Source of the DNA: Acidobacteriaceae bacterium
GTDB taxonomy: Bacteria > Acidobacteriota > Terriglobia > Terriglobales > Acidobacteriaceae
DNA length: 64,000 nt
Assembly: GCA_003151335.1 (NCBI GenBank)
Contig: PLXE01000112.1
Coordinates: 131,555-195,554, forward strand
Direction of reading: 5' to 3'
Part shown: one piece after another, positions 1 to 9,430 of the stretch
Numbering within the stretch: the first letter of the stretch is position 1
Layout: the number at the start of each line of letters is the position of its first letter
Translations under genes and position numbers: made by a program
Notes under the pieces: model-generated
Databases searched by the model: none
What the model saw: the letters and a program-made list of their open reading frames with translations, nothing else
Told to the model about the DNA's origin: nothing

Positions 1-239
1 AATGTACTCTCCGTGGGAAAGTTTGCAGACGGTAGGCCACGTCGGCAGTTGCGGACGAGGCGCGCACCGTTACCGGTTGATTGTACCCGACGGGACGGCG
101 GGAAACAGCGGGAACTCGGCCGCGCTTATTAGTGAAACCGGTACGGTGAGCGAAATAAACATGACTCATTTCGCGATGAACTCAGTCCGGCTGCATTGAC
201 TCTTAACCGCGAACAGCTAACAATGAAACCACGCGGAAC

Positions 240-1925
240 GTGATGAGTTTGAAGGCCATAGTTGCGGCAGTATTCGGTTGCCTCCTGAGCTGCCCGTTCC
301 TAAACGGGCAAGTGACGCCCTCTTCCTCTGGGTCAACAACCAGCGCCGCCCCCGCTGGGCAACATTATCCCGAAGAGGCTTTTTTATCTGCAGCGCGTTA
401 CACCAATGGCTTTTTCGGCTTTTCCTTCGAGCTTCCTGCCGACGCGCATCTGGAGGCGATTTCGCAGTCAGTCGCCGATGACGGACGGATTCAACTGCTG
501 AAATTGGGCGGTCCTCCGCCCGCCGATGCAGTGGTTTCGATCGTCGCTTTTCCGCCACGGTCGCAGGAGGCCGCAGAGGCGAAAGCCCTGCTTCGCAAGG
601 CGCTTGACCAGGAGCTGTTCAGGGGAGTGGAAGAACTTCGCGCCCTGTCGAAGACCATGCTTGCGGGCCACCAGTTTTACTTCTACGAAACCCGTCGCGG
701 GATCGACCAGCACATGTTGGCGGCGGCCAATCTTGATGGCTATGTAGTGCTGGTGGAGTTGGGCGCCCACAACGAGAAGATGGTGAAAGAGCTGGAGTCC
801 TGCTTCCAGCACGTCGTGTTTTTTGCGCCTCAGCAGGTCCGGCAGTACATAACGGCGGACGCTCAGCCGTATGAAGGCCCGGCGATCTCATCGCATCGCC
901 TGGCCCGGTTGAGCGCCGATCCGCCGGGAAGCCATATTGATCCTGGCAAACTCGAGAGCGGCATCTACCGCAATGCAGCGCTCGGATTCAGCTACCAGAT
1001 TCCGCCCGGATGGTTTGTGGAGCCGCAAGGAGCGGTATTGCCGGCCATCGAACGCGCGCGCGCGACGGAATCGGCGGCGCTGCTCGACGGCGGTACACCC
1101 AATACGGGCGCTGCGGAACGCCAACTGATGAAAGCATGCAGCCGAACTCTGTTTTCGGTGTGGGCGGCGCGACCGGGAGCGGATGGCCAGATCCCCTACG
1201 ATAATTTTGGTGAGGTAACGCTCTCGGCAATGTCGGCGGAGTGTTTTCCTGGCGTGAAGTTTCCGGCCAGCGCGACCGACCGGCAGGCAGCGCAGGATTT
1301 TTTGTTGATGCTCGGCCCAAGCCATCCGATCCTGCGCGACATGCGCGACGCAAGGGCCTTCACATCGCATGGCGTGGTATTTCTGTTGCTCCACGGAAGC
1401 ATCGCATTTAAGGAACCCAACGACGAACTGTCGCGGCGGTTATCGGTTGCGATGGCGATCACCCAGCGGCGAGGCTACCTGCTGACCTGGTTTTTCGCGG
1501 CTCCTCATGACAGCGACTTGGAACCATTGCTGCAAGAGAGGGTCGGATTCGATCCAGAGCCGGCGACCAAGGACGCTGGCGCCACGAAAGCAGCAAGCAG
1601 GGAAGCGCCCGGTACGGAAGCCGCTCCACCTGCGGCAGCCAGCGCGAATCCTGCTCCAGGCCCAACCGCGCAAGCGGCTGCCGGCTCCGCCTCCGGAACG
1701 AGCGCAAGCTTGCCCGGTGGTGGCTCGACGGTGGACGGTCCGGCTTCGACAACTACAAGTGGCCAGAATGAAGCCTCGAATTCCAGCGGAACAGCCTCCG
1801 GCGGCACTTCGCAGCCGGAGAACAATCCGTCCAGTACTCCGCCAGCGACGCGTCCAACCTTGCTTCGTCCTGGCGAAACAATAGAAAGCCAGCAAGGGAA
1901 AGGCCCGCCCATTCGCAAGCATTAA
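240..1925 (+). CDS. Secreted hypothetical protein with Ala/Pro/Ser-rich tail
   Basis: I do not recognise the family. The 561-residue product opens with a short basic stretch and a hydrophobic segment ending near residue 24 (CLLSCPFLNG), which reads as a signal peptide. A GTG at 240 and an ATG at 243 are equivalent starts. Residues about 40-440 look globular, with two similar-looking segments about how an 'alkyl/hydrophobic core' residue run follows YxNxxLGFSY-type phrases (NGFFGFSFELP near residue 55 and NAALGFSYQIP near 245), suggesting an internal duplication. From about residue 440 the chain is low complexity (Ala, Pro, Ser, Gly, Thr) and ends with PPIRKH. It is probably exported; function unknown. 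Confidence 0.75.
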   Translation: MMSLKAIVAAVFGCLLSCPFLNGQVTPSSSGSTTSAAPAGQHYPEEAFLSAARYTNGFFGFSFELPADAHLEAISQSVADDGRIQLLKLGGPPPADAVVSIVAFPPRSQEAAEAKALLRKALDQELFRGVEELRALSKTMLAGHQFYFYETRRGIDQHMLAAANLDGYVVLVELGAHNEKMVKELESCFQHVVFFAPQQVRQYITADAQPYEGPAISSHRLARLSADPPGSHIDPGKLESGIYRNAALGFSYQIPPGWFVEPQGAVLPAIERARATESAALLDGGTPNTGAAERQLMKACSRTLFSVWAARPGADGQIPYDNFGEVTLSAMSAECFPGVKFPASATDRQAAQDFLLMLGPSHPILRDMRDARAFTSHGVVFLLLHGSIAFKEPNDELSRRLSVAMAITQRRGYLLTWFFAAPHDSDLEPLLQERVGFDPEPATKDAGATKAASREAPGTEAAPPAAASANPAPGPTAQAAAGSASGTSASLPGGGSTVDGPASTTTSGQNEASNSSGTASGGTSQPENNPSSTPPATRPTLLRPGETIESQQGKGPPIRKH

Positions 1926-1946
1926 CCTGGCGCGGATTGATGGCAG

Positions 1947-2993
1947 CTAGTTCAAGAAGAACCTGGTGTACAACGTGTCCCGCTGCGCAGGGCGGAAGCC
2001 GGCATCGCGAATGATGCGGCGCAGTTCCTCTTCGGTGGTGCAGTTGCGAACTCCGGCGGCGCGCACCACATTTTCCTCGATCATCACCGAGCCGACGTCG
2101 TTGCCTCCGAAGCGCAAGCCCGTCTGGCAGACTTTCAGGCCCTGCGTCACCCAACTCGACTGCACGTTCTCGAAGTTGCTGAGGAAAAGGCGCGCGATGG
2201 CCAGCGTCTTCAGGTATTCGATCGCGGTGGCTTCGTCCCAACCCCGTCCGCCGAGCGCGGTATTTTGCGGCTGAAACGACCAGGGAATAAACGCGGTGAA
2301 GCCGCCCGTCTCCTCCTGCAAATCGTAGATGTGCTGGAAGTGATTGATGCGGTGCTCGTAGGTTTCGCCGACGCCAAACATCATGGTCGCCGTCGTCCTC
2401 ATGCCGAGCTTATGAGCGGTGCGGTGTACGTTGAGCCAGTCGTTGGTGAGGCACTTCAAGCGCGCGATCTTGTAGCGCACTTCGTCGTCCAGGATCTCGG
2501 CGCCGCCGCCGGGGATGGAGTCGAGTCCGGCATCGCGCAGGCGCTTGATGGTGTCTTCGATGCTGAGGCCGCTGACTTCGGCGATGCAGATGATCTCGGA
2601 CGCCGAGAAACAATGCAGGTGGACCTGCGGAAAGCGCTGCTTCATGCCGCTCAACAGGGCCTCGTACCACTCAATCTTCAGATCGGGATGCAGACCGCCC
2701 TGCAGCAGGACTCCCGTACCGCCTAATTCGACCGTCTCGCGCACCTTGTCGTAAATGGTTTCGAAATCGAGGAGGTATCCTTCCTTCGCCATCTTGCCTT
2801 TCAGCGGCCGGTAGAACGCGCAGAAGGTGCAGTACTCGGTGCAGAAGTTGGTGTAATTAATATTGCGGTCGATGATGTAGGTCACCACGCCGTCGGGGTG
2901 CAATCGGCGGCGCAGCGCGTCGGCTTCCATGCCGATGCCGATGAGGTCATCGGAGCGATACATTTCCAGCGCTTCAGCTTTGGTCAGAGACAT
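1947..2993 (-). CDS. mqnC: Cyclic dehypoxanthinyl futalosine synthase MqnC
   Basis: Radical SAM enzyme of the futalosine (alternative menaquinone) pathway; it cyclises dehypoxanthinyl futalosine. The 348-residue protein carries the SAM-binding cluster motif CTEYCTFC near residue 52, followed by FYRP and the conserved LLQGGLHPDL region near residue 97, and has the usual family length. It starts at an ATG at 2993. The mqnA gene lies on the same strand 3.3 kb away at 6317-7162, which supports assignment to menaquinone synthesis rather than to the related F420 or MqnE enzymes. It stands alone, with opposite-strand genes on both sides. Confidence 0.95.
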   Translation of the reverse strand: MSLTKAEALEMYRSDDLIGIGMEADALRRRLHPDGVVTYIIDRNINYTNFCTEYCTFCAFYRPLKGKMAKEGYLLDFETIYDKVRETVELGGTGVLLQGGLHPDLKIEWYEALLSGMKQRFPQVHLHCFSASEIICIAEVSGLSIEDTIKRLRDAGLDSIPGGGAEILDDEVRYKIARLKCLTNDWLNVHRTAHKLGMRTTATMMFGVGETYEHRINHFQHIYDLQEETGGFTAFIPWSFQPQNTALGGRGWDEATAIEYLKTLAIARLFLSNFENVQSSWVTQGLKVCQTGLRFGGNDVGSVMIEENVVRAAGVRNCTTEEELRRIIRDAGFRPAQRDTLYTRFFLN

Positions 2994-3194
2994 AAGACGT
3001 CACAACCTACAGTGACATTCTAACCGGGCCCAGAGCGCGCAGGGAAGGCTGCCATTTATTTGTGGGTGGCGGGAAACCTTGGCCGCAAGCTGACACATCT
3101 AACTCCCGGTGTCTCGCGCGCAACAATCCTGCGCAAATGGGTTTTATAGCGGGGTGCTCCTCAAACGCAACGCCGGGTGGAGGCGGTGAACTCA

Positions 3195-3680
3195 ATGATC
3201 TTGCCTGAATGCCATCTAAGAACTTGCGCAAGAATTCTGGCGGCAGTGCTGCTTTTGGCAATGCCGTTTCCCGCCCGAGCTGTTCTGGGCGATAGCGCCG
3301 CCTCGGTCCTTACCGACCAGGCCCGCATGAAAGGAACGCTACGCAGCGTGGACCATGGCGCCTATGTGATGCATGAAATCACCACGACCACGGGTGCCGT
3401 GCGAGAGTTCGTTTCCCCGGCCGGAGCAGTTTTCGGCGTGGCTTGGGAAGGGCAGTTTCCGCCCAACTTTCAGCTATTGCTCGGCCCCTACTACCAACAG
3501 GTCCAGCAAGCGATTGCACAGCAGGCCAGCGAACAACCGACCCGCCGGCGCCGCGGTCCGGTCATGATCGAAACGCCCGGCATCGTGTTCTCTCAAGGCG
3601 GACACATGCGCAGCTTCCACGGTCAAGCCTACATTCCACAACTCGTGCCGCAGGGCGTTCAGACCAGCGATATCCGCTAA
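3195..3680 (+). CDS. DUF2844 family secreted protein
   Basis: About 161 residues from the ATG at 3195; an in-frame GTG at 3177 is possible, but the signal peptide starts naturally at 3195 with GGAGG 11 bases upstream. After the signal peptide (cleavage near PARA-VLG) comes the DUF2844 core: GTLRSVDHGAYVMHE, a VREFVSPAGAVFGVAW stretch, and GQFPPNFQLLLGPYY. The C-terminal part is Arg/Gln-rich and ends in a short extended tail. It lies 12 bp before a DUF3443 gene; these two families are known to occur as neighbours, so they probably act together at the envelope. The biochemical role is unknown. Confidence 0.85.
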   Translation: MILPECHLRTCARILAAVLLLAMPFPARAVLGDSAASVLTDQARMKGTLRSVDHGAYVMHEITTTTGAVREFVSPAGAVFGVAWEGQFPPNFQLLLGPYYQQVQQAIAQQASEQPTRRRRGPVMIETPGIVFSQGGHMRSFHGQAYIPQLVPQGVQTSDIR

Positions 3681-3692
3681 GGGAGAACTATC

Positions 3693-5246
3693 GTGCGAAA
3701 ACTATGGCTGTTACTCGTGCTGGCAAGCCTGACACTGATGGCGGCCTGCGGCGGTGGCGGCAGTGGATCATCGACGATCACATCGGTGACGGTTACCTGC
3801 TCGCCTTCCACCATCCTGTATGGCCAAACCAGTCAATGCTCGGCAACGGTGACAGGAACGGGAAGCTTCAGTTCGGGCGTGACGTGGACGGCGAGCGCCG
3901 GCACCATCTCCAGCTCGGGCTTGTTTGCTGCACCATCCGGAGGAGCTACGTCGCTGCAGGTCACGATTACCGCAACCTCGACGCAGGACACCAGCAAATC
4001 GGGGGCTGCCACGGTGACGGTGAACCCGGCCCAGCAGACGAATAATGTCCAGCCAATCGTTGTAGATGCCGGCCCTGAGCCGCAGACCTTCACCTCCACG
4101 AATGTGGCCTTCACTACCGTCACGGTTTGCGTGCCAGGTACGACCACCTGTCAGAGCATCGACCACGTTATGGTGGACACCGGCTCTTCTGGCTTGCGCC
4201 TCATCTCGGGTGTCTTGAGTATCGCGCTGCCTCCAGAAACTGACCCCAATAACAACAACGACGCCTTTGACGAGTGTTTGGTGTTCTTGGATGGCTACAT
4301 CTGGGGACCGGTCGCAACGGCAGACGTCACTATGTCCGGGGAAACGGCTTCATCAGTGCCGGTACAGGTCATCATCCCATCATCGAGCTCACCGGCGGTC
4401 CCAAGTAGTTGTTCCGTTCAGAATCCGGCAGGAGGGGCTGGTAACGAGGGGGGCAGCAGCAATTCCAATAGCGTTGCCACTTTCGGCGCTAATGGGATTA
4501 TCGGTGTGGGACTGTTCCAGCAGGATTGCGGAGGATACTGCGTGTCCCAGGGCTCGACCTGTAATAGTAGCAACAACAATCCGTGTGTCTACTATGATTG
4601 CCCACCCTCGGGCTGCAGTCCTGCCAACATTGCTCTCGCGGAGCAGATACCTAACCCGGTGACGGCGTTCACCTCGACGGGTGACGATAACGGGGTAATC
4701 ATCGAACTGCCTTCCGTTCCTGACGGCGGTTCGTCGCCTGTGGGCGGACCATACTTAACGGGCTCGTTGATCTTCGGTATAAACACGCAATCCAACAATC
4801 AGTTGAATGGCACCCAGGTTTACGACGTTCCGGACTCCGGACCCGATGCTGGCGGCTTCACCACCATCTTCAATGGAAACACCTATACCAGCAGTTTCAT
4901 CGACAGCGGCTCGAACGGGTTTTTCTTCAACGATTCCAGCATCTCAACCTGTCCCAGTCCTAATCAGTACTGGTTTTGCCCAACCACCTCGCCCCTCAGT
5001 CTCAGCGCCCAAAACCAGGGAACGAACATGACTTCTCCCGTATCGGTCAGCTTCAGCATCGAGAACGCGGACAATCTTTTCAACACTCCCAACACTGCCT
5101 TCAGCACGCTAGCTGGACCGTATGGAAGCACACCACCGGTGGAATTCGATTGGGGGCTATCGTTCTTCTATGGACGAAATGTTTTCACGGCTGTCGACAA
5201 CACGAACACTCCCGGAGTAGGCCCCGGACCGTACTTTGCCTACTGA
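3693..5246 (+). CDS. DUF3443 family lipoprotein, aspartic-protease-like
   Basis: A 517-residue protein starting with GTG (GGGAG just upstream). Residues 1-19 form a lipoprotein signal with lipobox LMAAC (Cys19), then a Gly/Ser linker and a bacterial Ig-like domain (about 27-112). The main domain is DUF3443. It has VDTGSSGLRL with Asp162 and a second IDSGSNGFFF with Asp404; this D-T/S-G-S pair, 240 residues apart, is how pepsin-type aspartic proteases place their two catalytic Asp residues. Numerous Cys residues suggest disulfides. It forms an operon with the DUF2844 gene upstream. The family assignment is firm; protease activity is my inference. Confidence 0.85.
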   Translation: MRKLWLLLVLASLTLMAACGGGGSGSSTITSVTVTCSPSTILYGQTSQCSATVTGTGSFSSGVTWTASAGTISSSGLFAAPSGGATSLQVTITATSTQDTSKSGAATVTVNPAQQTNNVQPIVVDAGPEPQTFTSTNVAFTTVTVCVPGTTTCQSIDHVMVDTGSSGLRLISGVLSIALPPETDPNNNNDAFDECLVFLDGYIWGPVATADVTMSGETASSVPVQVIIPSSSSPAVPSSCSVQNPAGGAGNEGGSSNSNSVATFGANGIIGVGLFQQDCGGYCVSQGSTCNSSNNNPCVYYDCPPSGCSPANIALAEQIPNPVTAFTSTGDDNGVIIELPSVPDGGSSPVGGPYLTGSLIFGINTQSNNQLNGTQVYDVPDSGPDAGGFTTIFNGNTYTSSFIDSGSNGFFFNDSSISTCPSPNQYWFCPTTSPLSLSAQNQGTNMTSPVSVSFSIENADNLFNTPNTAFSTLAGPYGSTPPVEFDWGLSFFYGRNVFTAVDNTNTPGVGPGPYFAY

Positions 5247-5286
5247 CGGCTTTCCTGGCTTAGAATCGGGCAACCGGAGGAGAGCC

Positions 5287-5784
5287 ATGGATGAAGCCAG
5301 CGTTACCGGCACTGGACCGAAAGCCTCACGTCCTCACATGGCAGGTTATGGTGTTCCAGAGTCCCTGGAAGGCAGCCTGCCTTGGGAATGGGCCCGCGAG
5401 CGGATCAGTAAGTCGCACAATTACTGGCTGACAACCGTGCGGCCCGACGGCGCACCGCACACCATGGTGGTCTGGGGCATCTGGCTCGACGGCGCGTATT
5501 ACTTCAGCACCAGCGCCACCAGTCGCAAGGGCCGCAATCTTCAGCAGAATCCAAATTGCGTGGTCTGCACGGAAAATGCGGAAGAGGTTGTGATTATCGA
5601 GGGTGTGGCACGCAAGCTGGACGACGACAGGATTCCGCAGCAAGCGTTCACCGACTACAAAGCGAAATACACTTGGGAGCTCGACCCCAAGATGGGGCCG
5701 GTGTTCGAGGTACGGCCACGGGTGGTCTTTGCCATGCCTGAAAAGCAGTTCCCCAAAGGCGTCACGCGCTGGAAGTTCGAATGA
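5287..5784 (+). CDS. Pyridoxamine 5'-phosphate oxidase-fold protein
   Basis: A 165-residue protein of the PNPOx/split-barrel flavin-binding superfamily. The start is the ATG at 5287, preceded by GGAGGAGAG. The N-terminal segment (SHNYWLTTVRPDGAPHTMVV, about residues 43-62) is the typical first strand pair of these proteins, followed by YYFSTSATSRKGRNL, where the SRKGRNL phrase is usual at the cofactor phosphate site, and a closing RVVFAMPEKQFPKGVTRWKF. Members bind FMN, F420 or haem; the sequence alone does not decide which. It follows the DUF3443 gene by 40 bp and may share its transcript, but no functional link is evident. Confidence 0.85.
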   Translation: MDEASVTGTGPKASRPHMAGYGVPESLEGSLPWEWARERISKSHNYWLTTVRPDGAPHTMVVWGIWLDGAYYFSTSATSRKGRNLQQNPNCVVCTENAEEVVIIEGVARKLDDDRIPQQAFTDYKAKYTWELDPKMGPVFEVRPRVVFAMPEKQFPKGVTRWKFE

Positions 5785-5848
5785 TTCACGACATTGAGGC
5801 CGGGGACGGGACAAAGGCCGGCAGATCGCCGGCCTGGGTGATCCGTCT

Positions 5849-6241
5849 TTACTGCGGCTTTGGCGGTGTGCCTGTGCTGCTCTTAGTCTTAGTCTTTGCG
5901 CCCGTTGCCCGATGAGCGATGATCTTGTCCTGGATGCCATCGTAAGTCTTCTGCGGAACAATCTTGCGAGTCAATAGGTCGCGCTTGGAATGGTAGGGGC
6001 GGCCGTCGATAATTTTCTGCGAGTAGGTGCTGCCAATGCCCGGCAGTGCCTCCAGCTGATCTTTCGTGGCGCGGTTGATGTCGAGTTTCTCCGATGGCGA
6101 GGTGGCTGAACTCGTCGGCTTGCCGGTCTGCGCGGCTTTGCCGCCAGCCGTGCCGCTGGAGGCCGTGCTCTGCGCGAGCAACGGTAAAGCGGTTAACAAA
6201 AGCATCAAGCTCAGATAAAGTGCGAGATTGCGAAGTTTCAT
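5849..6241 (-). CDS. ComEA-like helix-hairpin-helix protein
   Basis: A 130-residue secreted protein. The start is the ATG at 6241 (MKLRNLALYLS), which begins a signal peptide ending near LLAQ; a purine-rich GGAGGGG lies upstream. A Ser/Thr/Gly linker leads to a helix-hairpin-helix domain: LDINRATKDQLEALPGIGS, about residues 50-68, then a second hairpin around KRDLLTRKIVPQKTYDGI. This is the DNA-binding unit of ComEA-type competence proteins and of many small periplasmic HhH proteins. It ends in a basic Thr/Lys-rich tail. dprA, another DNA-uptake gene, is 2 kb away, but the two are not in one operon. Confidence 0.8.
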   Translation of the reverse strand: MKLRNLALYLSLMLLLTALPLLAQSTASSGTAGGKAAQTGKPTSSATSPSEKLDINRATKDQLEALPGIGSTYSQKIIDGRPYHSKRDLLTRKIVPQKTYDGIQDKIIAHRATGAKTKTKSSTGTPPKPQ

Positions 6242-6316
6242 GGGGAGGCCCCTCCATTTGATTATCAGAGGAATGCTACTCGGTGGATCGCCGTCTGTCA
6301 CGCAACATCGCGCACG

Positions 6317-7162
6317 CTACTTGCGAGAACTTCCGAATGCCACCGGCCCCAGGAAGCGCAGATCAGGAGCTGCCGGAATCAGTCCAATCTCTTGCGAATA
6401 TCGCAGGAAGAGTTGTAGGCCGGCATGGTTTGGGCGGTCGAGATAGTAATGAACGTTCTCGGTGAGATAGGTAAGAATGTCGGCTTCGCTCAGCTTCCGC
6501 TTGGACGACCACTGTTGAGCGATGACACGGAGGTTCGCCGGCTCCAGCCCGTGGTCTCGCGACTGCTGAAATACTTTCACCAGGTCAAGGTCGCGAGGCG
6601 TCCGATCCAGCGAGTCGAGTCGCACCGCCCAGAAGGCAAACACAAACGGCTGGCCCGTCCGTTCGTGCCATAGATGTGCCAGGTCATACACGAAGTATTC
6701 TTTGCCGACGGTTATCTCCAGGGCTGCGTCTCCAATCAGCAGCGCCGCGTCATGGCTGTGCAGCATGAGGTCAAGCTGCGGAGCATGAGGTGTGAGCTGC
6801 CGGGGCCCCCCGAAAAACTTGGCGAACAGCACCTGCAACAGCGCCACTGAGGTGCGCGATGAAGTGTCGGTAGCAACCGTCCCTACCTGCTCGATCGGCT
6901 TCTTGCTGACCAGCAGGATCGACCGGACAAAGTCCTTCGCGGCGATGGCAATGTTCGGCAGGATCACCAGCCCTGGTATCTCCGCGTACGTGACCGCCGG
7001 AATGATGCCGATGTCGGCCTGATTTGCTGCCAGGGCCGCCGCACACGCGGAGGGAATTGTGTATTCAATGACAAAATCGCGGGCCGCGTCTCCGTGCTCG
7101 AAGTCCCACATGAGGGGCGCGGTATTCAGAAAGGAGATGGCGGAGATGCGCAAGGGGACCAT
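6317..7162 (-). CDS. mqnA: Chorismate dehydratase MqnA
   Basis: First enzyme of the futalosine pathway: converts chorismate to 3-enolpyruvoylbenzoate. The 281-residue product begins VPLRISAISFLNTAPLMW, the family's typical substrate-binding-protein-like N-terminus, followed by the IGIIPAVTYAEIP segment near residue 50 and LIGDAAL near residue 145. I chose the ATG at 7162; a TTG two codons upstream is less likely. It sits on the same strand as mqnC but is separated from it by four genes, mostly on the opposite strand. MqnB and MqnD were not seen in the window. Confidence 0.93.
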   Translation of the reverse strand: MVPLRISAISFLNTAPLMWDFEHGDAARDFVIEYTIPSACAAALAANQADIGIIPAVTYAEIPGLVILPNIAIAAKDFVRSILLVSKKPIEQVGTVATDTSSRTSVALLQVLFAKFFGGPRQLTPHAPQLDLMLHSHDAALLIGDAALEITVGKEYFVYDLAHLWHERTGQPFVFAFWAVRLDSLDRTPRDLDLVKVFQQSRDHGLEPANLRVIAQQWSSKRKLSEADILTYLTENVHYYLDRPNHAGLQLFLRYSQEIGLIPAAPDLRFLGPVAFGSSRK

Positions 7163-7317
7163 AAACAATTGAGTCTAGCAAAGCTGGCGTGGTGGCGTCG
7201 GTGCAGTGAGTCGCTTCATTCGGTTTTAATCTGCGCGGCGGCCGAATCACGTCGATGTGTGACAGATGGTCTGTTCATTGCCCATTCCAGGCCCCATTAT
7301 TACGATAGGAGACTGGG

Positions 7318-8088
7318 ATGGACACTCCGATGGGCGCTGTGATTGTTATTGGCACCTCAATGCTGCTGTCTATCGCAGGATTGTTAGTGGTGCGTCGCTA
7401 TGCCAACGTCGACTGGCTGAAGCGGCATCACGAAGTTGCCAGCTATTTCTTCCTGATGATTGGAACGCTCTATGCGGTGCTGATCGCCTTTGCCATCTAC
7501 GTAGTCTGGAGCGCGTCCAAAGAGGCGGGCACCAACCTTGAACACGAAGCGACCGAGGTAGCCGACCTGTCCCGTCTGTCGATGGCAATGCCTGACCCAG
7601 TACGCAGAAAGATCACCCCAGCCCTCATGGAGTATCTCAACGCCGTCGTGGAAGATGAGTTTCCGGGTATGGAGCAAGGTCGCGACAGCCAGCGCACCTG
7701 GACGGCGGTGCAAGACCTGTGGGATGTGTATGGGGCGATCCAGCCCGAAACACCACGGTTGCAAATCTATTTCGCGGAGTCGCTAAAGCACTTGACTCGA
7801 CTCTCGGACTATCGCCGGACCCGGCTGTTCGCCAGCCATGGCACGGTCCCCTCCACGCTATGGTACCTGTTGCTTTCTGGCGGGATCCTGCTGATTCTCT
7901 TCACCTATTTTGTCGGGCACGAGAGCGCCTGGGCACAGGCCGCCATGACGGCGGCGCTGGCGGGGGTCCTGACCTTCAGCCTGTTTCTGGTATGGTCGCT
8001 GGATAGTCCATATTCGGGGGTGGCAAGCGTTACGCCGCAACCATTCAGGCTGGAACTGGCGCATGTAGCCGCAAGGATGCCAAAGTAA
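7318..8088 (+). CDS. DUF4239 (bestrophin-like) membrane protein
   Basis: A 256-residue protein with an ATG at 7318 after GGAGACTGGG. Two N-terminal membrane segments (about residues 6-24 and 42-65) are followed by a soluble helical region with EHEATEVADLSRLS, then two C-terminal membrane segments (about 175-195 and 200-225). This 2+2 arrangement matches the DUF4239 family, which resembles bestrophin channels. The substrate is unknown. It is monocistronic, divergent from mqnA and followed by dprA on the same strand. Confidence 0.8.
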   Translation: MDTPMGAVIVIGTSMLLSIAGLLVVRRYANVDWLKRHHEVASYFFLMIGTLYAVLIAFAIYVVWSASKEAGTNLEHEATEVADLSRLSMAMPDPVRRKITPALMEYLNAVVEDEFPGMEQGRDSQRTWTAVQDLWDVYGAIQPETPRLQIYFAESLKHLTRLSDYRRTRLFASHGTVPSTLWYLLLSGGILLILFTYFVGHESAWAQAAMTAALAGVLTFSLFLVWSLDSPYSGVASVTPQPFRLELAHVAARMPK

Positions 8089-8236
8089 TCTCACCTCACC
8101 CTGAGATCCGGCGCCCATTAACTCTGCTTTCAAATTAACCAGACCTCACCTGCACTGGTGACAGGCTCCCTTGACGGTAACCACGTTGATGGTTACTGTC
8201 CGACTGTGTGGACACCTTTGTCGCCTGGGGGCTGAT

Positions 8237-9409
8237 ATGCACGCTAAAACGCCGGTGAGAGCTCACGATTACGCAGTAACCCGCAAACTGCAATGGCTGG
8301 CTTTAGGGTTGACTCCCGGCGTGGGCGCCGGACGCGGCCGCAAGCTGGTTGAAATGTACGGGAGCATTGACCGGTTGTTCAGCGCGTCGCTCACCGAACT
8401 GGAAGCCGCTGGCCTGGCCAGCGCGGCGGCGCAGAGTCTGGCGTTAGGTAAGTCGATGGAACTGGCCAATGCCGAGTTTGACCATGCCCGTGAGCTGGGC
8501 GCTGAAGTGATCGTTCCCGGGGACGCGGAGTTCCCCAAACGCCTGCTGGAAATTTATGATCCGCCACTCGTGCTTTACCTTAAGGGAAATGCAGAAGTTG
8601 TAGATAAGCCAGGGATTGCGATTGTCGGTACCAGGCATCCCACGCCCTATGGAACGGGCATGGCGGAGCGGCTGGCCTGCGACCTCGCGGCCCGTGGGCT
8701 CATCATATTCAGTGGGATGGCGCGAGGTGTGGATACCGCCGCACATCGCGGGGCCTTGCAGGCACACGGTCGCACCGTGGCGATCTGGGGCACAGGAATC
8801 GACGTCGTTTACCCGGCGGAGAACCGCAAAATCACCGATCAGATACTGGCTGAGGGCGGCGCCATTCTCAGCGAATTTCCGCTGGGAACTTTTCCGGCGC
8901 CGCAGAATTTTCCCATCCGTAATCGGCTGATCAGTGGCATTGCCATTGGCGTTTTGGTGCTCGAGGCGGGGGAGTTCAGCGGGACCCGCGTGACGGCCCG
9001 TTGTGCGTTAGAGCAGGGACGAGAGGTTTTCGCGGTGCCGGGCAACGTCACCAACAAACTTTCCTGGGGACCTAACACGTTGATTAAGCAGGGCGCCGCC
9101 CTCGTAGCCACATGGGAGGACGTGTGGGAAGCGCTACCTGCCGATGTCCGCCTGGCGCTAACTCCGCCGGAGCCGCCTGCATCGGAGGAAGGCGTTGCGT
9201 CATCACTGTTTGAGGCGGCTGAGTTGCCGCCGAGTGAAAGAAGAGTTTATGCCCTGATGCGAGCAGACGAATCGATTCACATCGACCAGTTGGTCGAGCG
9301 CCTGGCGTCGTACCTCTCTTCGTCTGAGATCTTCAGCGCCTTGTTCGAGCTGGAGCTGAGCGGCCGCATCCGGCAACTGCCGGGGAAGTACTTTGTGAGG
9401 GTGATGTGA
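8237..9409 (+). CDS. dprA: DNA-processing protein DprA
   Basis: Binds incoming single-stranded DNA and loads RecA during transformation. The ATG at 8237 is preferred (preceded by GGGGGC). Upstream in-frame starts would run through a 7-bp inverted repeat at 8177-8196. An N-terminal helix-hairpin-helix region (LGLTPGVGAGRGRKL) is followed by the Rossmann domain with IVGTRHPTPYGTGM, FSGMARGVDTAAHRGAL and NFPIRNRLISGIA, and a C-terminal winged-helix DML1-like domain (about residues 315-390). In many bacteria dprA sits directly before topA, as here apart from an inserted 0.5 kb cassette. Confidence 0.95.
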   Translation: MHAKTPVRAHDYAVTRKLQWLALGLTPGVGAGRGRKLVEMYGSIDRLFSASLTELEAAGLASAAAQSLALGKSMELANAEFDHARELGAEVIVPGDAEFPKRLLEIYDPPLVLYLKGNAEVVDKPGIAIVGTRHPTPYGTGMAERLACDLAARGLIIFSGMARGVDTAAHRGALQAHGRTVAIWGTGIDVVYPAENRKITDQILAEGGAILSEFPLGTFPAPQNFPIRNRLISGIAIGVLVLEAGEFSGTRVTARCALEQGREVFAVPGNVTNKLSWGPNTLIKQGAALVATWEDVWEALPADVRLALTPPEPPASEEGVASSLFEAAELPPSERRVYALMRADESIHIDQLVERLASYLSSSEIFSALFELELSGRIRQLPGKYFVRVM

Positions 9410-9427
9410 CGGCGCGCTAGCGCCGTC
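9408..9427 (+). terminator. Hairpin at end of dprA
   Basis: GACGGCGC at 9408-9415 and GCGCCGTC at 9420-9427 form an 8-bp stem with a four-base loop. It overlaps the dprA stop codon. No T-run follows, so it is a weak intrinsic terminator candidate or an mRNA-stabilising hairpin. Confidence 0.45.
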
Positions 9428-9430
9428 TGA

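Noticed and set aside
2-199. 65-codon plus-strand frame at the window's left edge
   Set aside because: No ribosome site, odd composition and no recognisable protein; 1-239 is treated as intergenic.
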